A DNA stretch of 64,000 bases from Bryobacterales bacterium (GTDB lineage Bacteria; Acidobacteriota; Terriglobia; Bryobacterales; Bryobacteraceae): NCBI GenBank assembly GCA_020846745.1, contig JADLDI010000060.1, positions 62,001-126,000 on the forward strand, in the 5' to 3' direction. Shown in pieces: positions 33,987-41,861 of this stretch. Numbering within the stretch: position 1 is the stretch's first letter; each line of letters begins with the position of its first letter. The notes under the pieces are model-generated. The model saw nothing but the letters and a program-made list of their open reading frames with translations. It had not been told where the DNA came from and did no database searches. Position numbers and translations under genes: made by a program.

Positions 33987-34749
33987 AGAGATGGGCGAGG
34001 CTTTTCCGATAGGCTTCGTAAAAGGTTTCCAACTGTTCGGCCGCGCTGACGTTGCCGACCATCTGATGGGACGGCAGAAGAACGGGCTTGATCCCTTTAT
34101 CCAAGAGATTTTGTGCGGTCTGGCAGCGGATCATGTTGATGATCAGGGCGCCGGTGACAGTAGAGGCGGGTCCGGTGCGCCAATCGAGGCCGGGTAACTC
34201 AAGAACGCAGTCGCCCGGAGGGCACTGGTTATCGATGATGACGTCGGCGACGTCAATAAGTTTCCGGCCGGATGAGTGAGCCGGGACAGACTGCTCGCAG
34301 TGCTTGCGCGAGACGATGCCGATGACAGGGAGGTTGCGACGGCGGGCGCCTTCAGCCATTTCGACGACAACGGGGCGGATGCCGGAGGTGGAGATGATGA
34401 TGAAGACGTCGTGAGGGCCGAAGGCGAATCCGCGAAGGATCTGTTCCGCATACCCTTCGTATTTTTCGAGGTGGAGAGGCGCGCGCAGTCCGTTGGTGCC
34501 GATAATGTTGGCGTGGTTGGAAAGGGCGAGTTCCACGAGGGCAACGAAGCCGACAAAGCATCCCTGTCGAGGAGTCATTTCCTCGCACATCATGCGCGAA
34601 TGGCCATTGCCAAACAGGAATACCAGTCCTTTGTTGGCGATCGCTTCCGAACAGATTTCGGCAGCTCTAAGAATGTTGGGCAATTCCGATTCGCGAAGGG
34701 CGGCGAGAAGGCTAATGGTCTGGTCGAAGTAGTTTGAAGCGGCTGACAC
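33979..34749 (-). CDS. SIS-domain sugar-phosphate binding/isomerase protein
   Basis: A 256-residue SIS protein: LVFLFGNGHSRMMCEEM and FIIISTSGIRPVVVEMAEGAR are the sugar-phosphate binding motifs. It resembles bacterial SIS proteins linked to amino-sugar or inositol catabolism. GTG 34749, with AAAGG 6 nt upstream, is the likely start; the open frame runs on to 34974 but that part opposes the divergent glycosidase promoter. First gene of the four-gene operon. Confidence 0.85.
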   Translation of the reverse strand: MSAASNYFDQTISLLAALRESELPNILRAAEICSEAIANKGLVFLFGNGHSRMMCEEMTPRQGCFVGFVALVELALSNHANIIGTNGLRAPLHLEKYEGYAEQILRGFAFGPHDVFIIISTSGIRPVVVEMAEGARRRNLPVIGIVSRKHCEQSVPAHSSGRKLIDVADVIIDNQCPPGDCVLELPGLDWRTGPASTVTGALIINMIRCQTAQNLLDKGIKPVLLPSHQMVGNVSAAEQLETFYEAYRKSLAHLYA

Positions 34750-34875
34750 GAAGCCTTTATGATAGCGCCGGGTGGGGCGGCGGCGAGCAGGAGAGTTAAC
34801 GACGCCAGTAAAAGCAGGCGGGCGACAGGCATGGAGCCACATGACCACTCCGCCTTCGCTACAATTACGTCGCCA

Positions 34876-37629
34876 ATGATGAAACCGGTGACAGTGGCGG
34901 TTATGGTGCTGGGCTTGGCCGGCGGGGTAAAGGGCGCCGACGAGCGCTTGCAGGTTCAACTTACGTGGGGCCATACGGGGCGTACGGCAACTAACTATGA
35001 AGTGAGGCTGGGCGCGACCGACAATTTGCGCGTGGATGGCACGGCCGGGGTGCAGTTAGAGGCGGGGGAAGTTTTCGAGGACGGATGGTGGAGGTCGCGT
35101 GCGGGGGGCGGCGACATGGACGGGTTGAAGTTCACGCTGGTGTACGATGCCGCACCGCGAAGGCGGCTCGATGGGATACATGTGATCTGGTCCGATTTGA
35201 TTGCCGCGGCAGATCCACAGACGGCGCGACGGTGGAGCCGCGACGCGGGAATGTTCGTGAACGCGCCGAAGTTGACGGTGAAGATGAACCGGGATGGAAC
35301 GCTCGGGTTCAGCGTGACGGTGGACCAGCTCCTGGCTGAAAAGGCGATTTGGTTACCGCCGCTCGATGCGTATACTACGACGGGTGGATCGCCGGTCGCG
35401 TTTGAGGTGCACAGAAGGTCACTGACCGGCACGCGGATGCTGGAGCAGGTGCGGACCGGGAAAGAAGCCACACTGGCTGAGTATCAGGCTAAGTGGGAGG
35501 ACATGGGCGACCCGAATTATGTGAACCCGCAGCCGCGCGGTCCAGGGCATATCGTGGGATTGACGTGGGACAGCGCAATCGCGAAGTTCGGCATCGATCG
35601 CGGGGCGGGCGTGTGGAACGATTACGGGAATCCCGATAAGTTCCGGTTCTGGTTTGGATTTGGCGATATCGAGCAAGGGATAACGCGGTACTGGAAGAAT
35701 CAGAGGTTATTAGACGGTTTGCCGGTGGTTACGACTGTGTTAGAGCGGGATGGCGTGCGCTACGAGGTGGAACAGTTTGCATATCCGCTGGAAGGGGCGG
35801 TGACGGAACGGCGCGGCGATTTAAAGATGGTGTTGATGCAGAAGGTCCGGCTTACGGAGCTGACTGGCCGGGCGCGGACGGTGCCGGTGACCATGACGCA
35901 TAAGCGGCAATTTGCGCCTTACTTCGATCCGAGCTTTCGGGTGGAGAAAGTGGCGTCGAGCTATGTGTTTCGGAACGCGTCTTTCGGGCGGGTGTTAATG
36001 GCGGTTGACGGCAACGGAGAGGCGCCGGCGGTTCACGGGACAGCGGATTATGACCGGCAGTACAAACGGTTCGACATAACGGTGCTGAAGGAGTTGGCTG
36101 GAGGGGGAACGGCTGAGCTGGTGGTGAAACTACCGTCGCCTTTGCTGGAAGCGGACGATGGGGACCGGTTGGCGGCGCTCGAATACGGGCGGGCGCGCAC
36201 GGAGACGATCCGGTACTGGAGGGAGTATGTGGAGCGTGGGGCGCAATTTGAGGTGCCGGAAAAGGCGGTGAACGACCTGTTCCGGGCGAGCTTGTGGCAT
36301 GCATTGCGGTTGCCGCGGCGGCATGGCGATAGACGAATGGACTTGCCGTACTCGAGCTTTGCGTACTCGCAGACGGGCACACCGTGGCCGATCAACCAGG
36401 CTGTGTACGTCGACTACATGCTGTATAACTTGCGCGGGTATCACGGAATTGCGACGGAGGAATTAGCGGAGCAGTTCCGGAATAACCAGGAAGCGAACGG
36501 GCACGTAAGCGGATTCGCGAACTGGGTGACTTATACGCCGTCGATGTTGTATGCGGTGGCGAAGAACTATGAGTTATCGGCGGATCGGGCAGCATTCGAC
36601 CGCTTGCTGCCACACACGATGAAAGCGATGGATTGGTGTATAGGTGAAGTTCGCGGGCGGCGAGGACTGGTGGCGGGTCCGCTGAACGATGGGACCGGCG
36701 ATGGAGTATGGGCGTTCAACCAAGCCTATATGTACGCAGGGTTGGCGGCGTTTGGAAGGGCGTTGCAGGCATTCGGGCATCCGCGGGCGAAGGAGGCATT
36801 GACGGCTGCCGAGGGTTTGCGGAACCAGATCGAGCAGGCGTTCGCGCAGGCGAGCGTGGAGGCCCCGGTGGTTCAACTGGCGGACGGAACATGGACGCCG
36901 TATGTTCCGTCGGATGTGCGGAAGCCGCGGCGATTGCTGGAGGCGTGGTACCCATCGGACGTGGATACGGGTCCGGCGCACTTACCACGGCTCAATGCGG
37001 TCGATCCACGAGGAAGGCTGGCGGACGCGATCCTGAACGATCACGAGGATAACTTGTTCTATAAAGGGTGGGGAATTGCGAACGAACCGGTGTACAACCA
37101 GCACGCGACGGCATATCTGTTGCGCGATGAGGTGAAGGCGGCGATCCGGGTGTTCTATAGCTACATGGCGAGTGCGTTCAGCCACGGGCAGTTGGAACCG
37201 GTGGAGCATCGGTTCACGCACGGGCAGTACTTTGGTCCACCGTCGACCGATGGGGCATGGTTCGAGTTATACCGGCAGATGCTGATCCGGGAGACTGACG
37301 CTGGCGAGCTACTGCTGGCGCAAGCTACGCCGCGGGCGTGGCTCGAGGACGGGAAGAAGATTACGGTGCGGCGGGCGCCGACGTTGTATGGCGACCTGTC
37401 GATGGAGATCACGAGCCGCGTGGGACAGGGGCGCATTGAGACGGAGGTAGATATGCCGGCACGGGCGCGTCCGCAGGCCGTGGCGCTGCGGCTGAGGCAT
37501 CCGCGTCTGGCCCGGCTACGCGAAGTAACAGTAAATGGACAGCCCTGGACGGACTTTGATGTCTCAGCCGAAACCATTCGGGTAACAGCGCCCAAAGAGG
37601 CGCACTATCGAATCCTGGCGAAATACTAA
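34876..37629 (+). CDS. Secreted six-hairpin glycosidase-like protein, unclassified
   Basis: A 917-residue protein with signal peptide (PVTVAVMVLGLAGGVKGA). The N-terminal half is beta-rich; from about residue 450 an (alpha/alpha)6 barrel is suggested by WHALRLPRRHGDRRMDLPYS, QAVYVDYMLYNLRGYHG, NQAYMYAGLAAFGRAL, KGWGIANEPVYNQHATAYLL and the SHGQLEPVEHRFTHGQYFGP block. The general plan is that of GH-type (GH63/GH65/GH78-like) barrels, but I cannot assign a family. It probably hydrolyses a glycan in the periplasm. The start at ATG 34876/34879 lies 10-13 nt after TACAAT, without a Shine-Dalgarno sequence. Divergent from the SIS operon. Confidence 0.7.
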   Translation: MMKPVTVAVMVLGLAGGVKGADERLQVQLTWGHTGRTATNYEVRLGATDNLRVDGTAGVQLEAGEVFEDGWWRSRAGGGDMDGLKFTLVYDAAPRRRLDGIHVIWSDLIAAADPQTARRWSRDAGMFVNAPKLTVKMNRDGTLGFSVTVDQLLAEKAIWLPPLDAYTTTGGSPVAFEVHRRSLTGTRMLEQVRTGKEATLAEYQAKWEDMGDPNYVNPQPRGPGHIVGLTWDSAIAKFGIDRGAGVWNDYGNPDKFRFWFGFGDIEQGITRYWKNQRLLDGLPVVTTVLERDGVRYEVEQFAYPLEGAVTERRGDLKMVLMQKVRLTELTGRARTVPVTMTHKRQFAPYFDPSFRVEKVASSYVFRNASFGRVLMAVDGNGEAPAVHGTADYDRQYKRFDITVLKELAGGGTAELVVKLPSPLLEADDGDRLAALEYGRARTETIRYWREYVERGAQFEVPEKAVNDLFRASLWHALRLPRRHGDRRMDLPYSSFAYSQTGTPWPINQAVYVDYMLYNLRGYHGIATEELAEQFRNNQEANGHVSGFANWVTYTPSMLYAVAKNYELSADRAAFDRLLPHTMKAMDWCIGEVRGRRGLVAGPLNDGTGDGVWAFNQAYMYAGLAAFGRALQAFGHPRAKEALTAAEGLRNQIEQAFAQASVEAPVVQLADGTWTPYVPSDVRKPRRLLEAWYPSDVDTGPAHLPRLNAVDPRGRLADAILNDHEDNLFYKGWGIANEPVYNQHATAYLLRDEVKAAIRVFYSYMASAFSHGQLEPVEHRFTHGQYFGPPSTDGAWFELYRQMLIRETDAGELLLAQATPRAWLEDGKKITVRRAPTLYGDLSMEITSRVGQGRIETEVDMPARARPQAVALRLRHPRLARLREVTVNGQPWTDFDVSAETIRVTAPKEAHYRILAKY

Positions 37630-38453
37630 GGTTTGCGCGATTGCTCTTCGGCAAGGGTTTGGCGGAAGAGCTTCTCGTAGTTCGCAAGCGCTTTGGTGTA
37701 GCCGTCAGGGTCGACGTAGTTACGGGACTGGTACTTTGTTGCGAGGTCGAATTGGGAGCCGTGGCCGGCTACCCAGATGTCGGGTTTCTGGGTCTTGAGG
37801 ACGGCGAAGGTATGCTCGAAGTCCTTGACGATGTTGGGGTACAACTTGTTGCCGACAAGCGGCATGACCACGCTGGGCATATTGACGATCAGGACATTCG
37901 GTTTCTTGCCTTTGTCGGTGACGGACATCTTGTAACTCACTGAGCCGCGGCTGTGGCCAGGAGTGGAAATGACCGTAAGTTCCGTACCGCCGAGGGTAAT
38001 CTTGTCGTTGTCCTTCAGGCGCCGGTCGACCTTGATAGGCGGGAAACGATTACCGCTTTTGAAGATGCCGTCGTCGAGTTTGCCGCCGTCTTCGAGGACC
38101 GGGGCGTCGGCGACAGTGGCGTACATCTTGGCGCCGCTCATTCTCTGGATGGCGGCGAGGCCGACGGTATGGTCGAAGTGGGCCTGCATCGTGAGCAGGA
38201 TTTTGGCGTCTTCCAACTTGAAACCGAGTTTGCGGGCGCCTTCGACCATTTGCGGGACGGAGCTTTCGAGGCCGGTGTTGATGACGATATGTCCCTGGGG
38301 CGTGGTGATGAGGTAGCAGCCGAGGTCGGCGGTGCCGATGTAATGAAGGTTGCCTGCGATCGTATGCGCCGGGAAGGGCTTCTCCCAGTTGTCGCGCTGC
38401 GCGAACGCCGTGGCGGCCAGCAAAAGAGAGGCGGCGAATAGGAAACGACGCAT
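37626..38453 (-). CDS. Subclass B3-like metallo-beta-lactamase, Gln variant
   Basis: A 275-residue exported protein with signal peptide (MRRFLFAASLLLAATAFA). Ligand pattern: QAHFDH (Gln90, His92, Asp94, His95), TPGHSRGS (His167) and VAGHGSQF (His231). This is the subclass B3 arrangement with Gln in place of the first Zn1 histidine, as in GOB-type enzymes. The GN-x-YPNIVKDFEHTFAVLK segment is also B3-like. The Ser pair that usually follows the Zn2 region is not clearly kept (NMPSVV). It may hydrolyse beta-lactams or be a related lactonase. It lies 13 bp after the JAB-like/TonB gene in the same direction. Confidence 0.85.
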   Translation of the reverse strand: MRRFLFAASLLLAATAFAQRDNWEKPFPAHTIAGNLHYIGTADLGCYLITTPQGHIVINTGLESSVPQMVEGARKLGFKLEDAKILLTMQAHFDHTVGLAAIQRMSGAKMYATVADAPVLEDGGKLDDGIFKSGNRFPPIKVDRRLKDNDKITLGGTELTVISTPGHSRGSVSYKMSVTDKGKKPNVLIVNMPSVVMPLVGNKLYPNIVKDFEHTFAVLKTQKPDIWVAGHGSQFDLATKYQSRNYVDPDGYTKALANYEKLFRQTLAEEQSRKP

Positions 38454-38466
38454 ATAAGCGTCTATG

Positions 38467-40131
38467 CTACTTCTTCGTGAACACGAACTGCAGGACGGAG
38501 GTGCTGGAGACGGGGCGCCCACGAATAGTGGCAGGCCGGAAGCGCCATTGGCGGGCCGCCATTTCGGCCGTTGGCTCTAACACTTTGAAACTGCCGGGCA
38601 AGGCACGGGCGCGTTCAACCAGGCCCTGGGCGTTAATCGAGACTTCGACGTTGACCGTTTCTTCCTTCTGAAGGTATCTCTGGAGGGCTGTGGAGACGGA
38701 CGGGGCGACCTTGGCTATGGCGATAGCCGGAGTCGGGTTCAACGGGGCAATCGCTTGCGCCGGCGGTTCGGCGGCCACTTGGGGAACCGGTTGAGCTTTG
38801 GGCGGACGAACAGGCGGGGCGGTGGGCAGTGGAGGAGGTGCAGACGCCGGCGGAGCGGGGTTCGGAGTGGCGATAGGCGCCACCTGCGTGAGGAGAGCGA
38901 GATTTGTTGCTTGGGGAGGAATAACCAGTTCGGTTAATTCCTCGCCGCCCTCCGCCTTGGTCTTGGTCAGGTCGGCACGCTCAGCAACGACGGGAGGAGG
39001 GACAGCTTGCGGCGCGGATGCGGAGGCTGGCGCGGGCGCGGGTGGGCGTGGCGGTGTTTTGACACGTTCCACAACCGGCTGCACGGTATTGCGAACTTGC
39101 GGAACGGGCTGAGCCGTGGTGACTGCGGGACCAGCGGAGGGCGCGGCAGCAGCGTGCAGAACCCGGATAACCTCGCTTACGAGGCCGCTATTCTTAGTGC
39201 GGACGTCGAGTTGGAGCTGGACGCGTTCGGCGGTGGGGAGGTAGGCGACGCGGCCGACCATGAGATCGGCTGCATCCATCACGATCGTGCGGTCGGAGGC
39301 GCCGTCTGTGATCCGCAGCGACCCGCTCTCGGCGGAGCGGATGGTGGGGGCGTTTGTGTCCCAGGTGATCAGCATGCGGCTGCCTTCCAGGCGCACATCA
39401 AGCGAGAGCGGGCGGCGTTCGACGGCAAACGTGGGTTCAGGTGTAGGCCATTTGGGAAGGCGCCGAATGATTTCGATGCCGGCCAAAGTACCGATGGCGA
39501 GCAATCCGATGAGGGCGAAGAGAGAAAGGAAGGCGATCAGCAGGCGGTTGGTGGGGTAGGGTTGGGGAGACTGCGGGGGCAGGGGCGGCCGTAGCGCCGG
39601 AGGCGGAGGCGGAGGCGTGCTGACCGGGATGGGCGCAGGCCAAAGAGGATAGGCGAGTTCACCTTCAATCGATTCACCCTGGCGCCAATAGACTCCGGCA
39701 GTGATGGCGCCGCCCTGGTTGCGAATGATGAGGAAGACCTGGTCGGGTTCGCTGAACAGAGTATTCGCAATTTCCTGGTCGTTAATGGTGAATTCAAGGC
39801 CCTGGCGCTGGCGAATGCGGAAAAAACCGAGTAACTGGTCTGTCGAACGATGCGGACGGGAAAGGGCCTCCTGCCAATCGCCGAGGGTTTGTGCTCCATC
39901 GACAGTCTGGAGGGACCGTAACAAGATCACCGGCGGACGGCCCTCGAGTTTACGGCCGAGCAGGATGCCGCTCATCTCAATGGGTGCGTCGCGTAACAGA
40001 GAGTGTAACTGATTCGCGAATGCGGCGGTAGCTTCCAGCCGCAGGGCTGTTTTGGTTGCATTCCAGGCGCGGACATCGGCAGGCGTGTCCGCAGACTGGT
40101 TCACCGCCCGTTCAAGCGCTTTGGGCCACAC
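38467..40131 (-). CDS. JAB-like domain fused to TonB C-terminal domain
   Basis: A 554-residue protein starting with GTG 40131 behind a strong GGAGGAG. Residues 30-155 resemble a JAB/Mov34 fold (EMSGILLGR with Glu52; GFFRIRQRQGLEFTINDQE), but the metal-binding H-x-H is R-x-R (105, 107), so it should lack protease activity. A membrane helix lies at about 196-222. Then come a beta domain and a 170-residue Pro/Ala-rich stretch able to span the periplasm, and a TonB-type C-terminal domain (about 470-554, AARQWRFRPATIRGRPVSST). This suggests a TonB-like energy link with a cytosolic sensory or binding head. No ExbB/ExbD nearby. Confidence 0.65.
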   Translation of the reverse strand: MWPKALERAVNQSADTPADVRAWNATKTALRLEATAAFANQLHSLLRDAPIEMSGILLGRKLEGRPPVILLRSLQTVDGAQTLGDWQEALSRPHRSTDQLLGFFRIRQRQGLEFTINDQEIANTLFSEPDQVFLIIRNQGGAITAGVYWRQGESIEGELAYPLWPAPIPVSTPPPPPPALRPPLPPQSPQPYPTNRLLIAFLSLFALIGLLAIGTLAGIEIIRRLPKWPTPEPTFAVERRPLSLDVRLEGSRMLITWDTNAPTIRSAESGSLRITDGASDRTIVMDAADLMVGRVAYLPTAERVQLQLDVRTKNSGLVSEVIRVLHAAAAPSAGPAVTTAQPVPQVRNTVQPVVERVKTPPRPPAPAPASASAPQAVPPPVVAERADLTKTKAEGGEELTELVIPPQATNLALLTQVAPIATPNPAPPASAPPPLPTAPPVRPPKAQPVPQVAAEPPAQAIAPLNPTPAIAIAKVAPSVSTALQRYLQKEETVNVEVSINAQGLVERARALPGSFKVLEPTAEMAARQWRFRPATIRGRPVSSTSVLQFVFTKK

Positions 40132-40240
40132 GAGTACTTCTCCTCCAGAATGAGACTGTGGTGGCCCCTACCTTAGCAGTAGCGGGGCTGCTATTCAATG
40201 GCAAAGAAAACCGTCGTGTATAGTTTTAAACAGATAAGAT

Positions 40241-41857
40241 TCAACGCTTGGCGGATACCCGGGTTTCGGGACCATAAGTCGTGAGAAGCGGGTGCTTGAC
40301 GAGAGCGCGGACTTCGTAGTCGCGGCCGGATTCGAGGGGGATATTTGTTGAGAAATCTCCCGGTGCGGCGACTGTCTGGAGTGGTGTGGGTCTCCAATTG
40401 GAGCCGAGTCGCTCGGTGATGTCCTGGCCGGTGATGTCGCGATACTCGAAGCCGACTTGAACGGTGTTGGCATCGCCTTTAGCGAGCAATTTGCCATTAA
40501 GGGTGGCCTGGTTTGCGGCGGCATCCCAACGGGGGCGAAGCGTGGTGACGCGGGGCGGATCGAGTGCGGGCTTGACGTTGGTCAGTTTGAGCACGATGGG
40601 GTTGGGCCACTTGCGGTCGTTATAGATGCGCTGGGCGTGCATGGCGCGGATGTGGAGGCCGTCGGACATTTGCTGAAAGGTAGTCTTCGGTACGATGTTC
40701 GGCTGGTATTCGAGAACCCGATCGTTTTGGCCTAGGACGGATACGGTGGTTTCGGCAGTGGCGCGAACGCTGCCGAGGGTAATGTCGCGCCACGCGCCGA
40801 AACGCCAGCGTTCGGGTGTTTTGACAATGGCGTAGACGGTATCTTCATTCTTCCTCCTGGTAAACCAGATGCCGTGTTCGTTGGTGACGACCCAAGGACG
40901 AACTCCGTAGATGGATTCGCCGTTTATAAACATCCAGAGAGCGATCTCACGGAGGCGCTCTTCCTGTTCGATGGGAAGTTCGCCGTCGGGCTTAGGGCCG
41001 ACGTTCAGCAGCAGGTTGCCGCCTTTGGCGCGCGTCTCGATGAGGATCGAGATAAGTTCGCCGCCGGACTTATAGACGTCGTTAGTGGGTTTGTATTGCC
41101 ACTGCGTACCCATGGTGAGGCAGGCTTCCCAGGGAACGTCGTTGGCCATGCCGGGGATGTACTGTTCCGGAGTTTCCATGGCTCCGCGGGTGACGACGAT
41201 GTTGGGCTGCAGCCGCCAGGCAGTTTCCTTGAGGCCTTCGGCGGGTCCATCAAGGAAGAGGACGTCGATATCACCGTAGCTGGTGAGTAACTCGTTCAGT
41301 TGCGCCTGGTCGAGTCGCATGAGGTCCGGGTTTTCGGCGGGCGAGACACCGCGGCCGTTGCGGTTAATCTGCTTGCCGTTCTTGTGGAGCCAGAGGAAAT
41401 CGTCAGGGGAGAAGTAATAGCCTGGGGAGATGCCCTGCTTGCGGAACTCAGAGACGATGGGGCCGACGATGTCTTTACGGTAGGGGGTGTTGGCGATGGA
41501 GAACTCAGTGGTTTTGGAGGGCCACATGGTGAAACCGGCGTGGTGCTTGGTGGTGAAGACGACGTAGCGGATGCCGGCCAGTCGCGCGAGGACGGCCCAG
41601 TCTTCCGGATAGAACTTGCGGGGGTTGAAGGTACGCGGCAGAAGATCGATGAAGCGGGCGAGGTAGTCAGGCGAGGCGCCGACCATGGAGTGGCTGATGA
41701 CGGAGCCTAGCTGGGAGTCGAGTGACCAATGGATGAACAGGCCGAAGCCCTGGTCGCGGAACCATTCGACGCGCTCAGGCCGGTTTTGCGCGATCAGGGT
41801 GGTGGTAAGTAGTGCGAGCGAGAGCCATCGTTTCATGGGTAGAAGTAACCTTTGCAT
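40241..41857 (-). CDS. Secreted alpha-L-fucosidase (GH29)
   Basis: A 538-residue GH29 enzyme. Signal peptide in the first 23 residues, then WFRDQGFGLFIHWSLDS, the YVVFTTKHHAGFTMWPSKTTEFS block, and the nucleophile Asp in DIDVLFLDGPAEG. The catalytic domain ends near residue 330 (GGNLLLNVGPKPDGE) and two beta domains follow. It releases terminal L-fucose with retention. Met1 (41857) or Met8 (41836) could be the start. Last gene of a minus-strand run with 4-13 bp gaps from 45181. Confidence 0.92.
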   Translation of the reverse strand: MQRLLLPMKRWLSLALLTTTLIAQNRPERVEWFRDQGFGLFIHWSLDSQLGSVISHSMVGASPDYLARFIDLLPRTFNPRKFYPEDWAVLARLAGIRYVVFTTKHHAGFTMWPSKTTEFSIANTPYRKDIVGPIVSEFRKQGISPGYYFSPDDFLWLHKNGKQINRNGRGVSPAENPDLMRLDQAQLNELLTSYGDIDVLFLDGPAEGLKETAWRLQPNIVVTRGAMETPEQYIPGMANDVPWEACLTMGTQWQYKPTNDVYKSGGELISILIETRAKGGNLLLNVGPKPDGELPIEQEERLREIALWMFINGESIYGVRPWVVTNEHGIWFTRRKNEDTVYAIVKTPERWRFGAWRDITLGSVRATAETTVSVLGQNDRVLEYQPNIVPKTTFQQMSDGLHIRAMHAQRIYNDRKWPNPIVLKLTNVKPALDPPRVTTLRPRWDAAANQATLNGKLLAKGDANTVQVGFEYRDITGQDITERLGSNWRPTPLQTVAAPGDFSTNIPLESGRDYEVRALVKHPLLTTYGPETRVSAKR

Positions 41858-41861
41858 CTTA

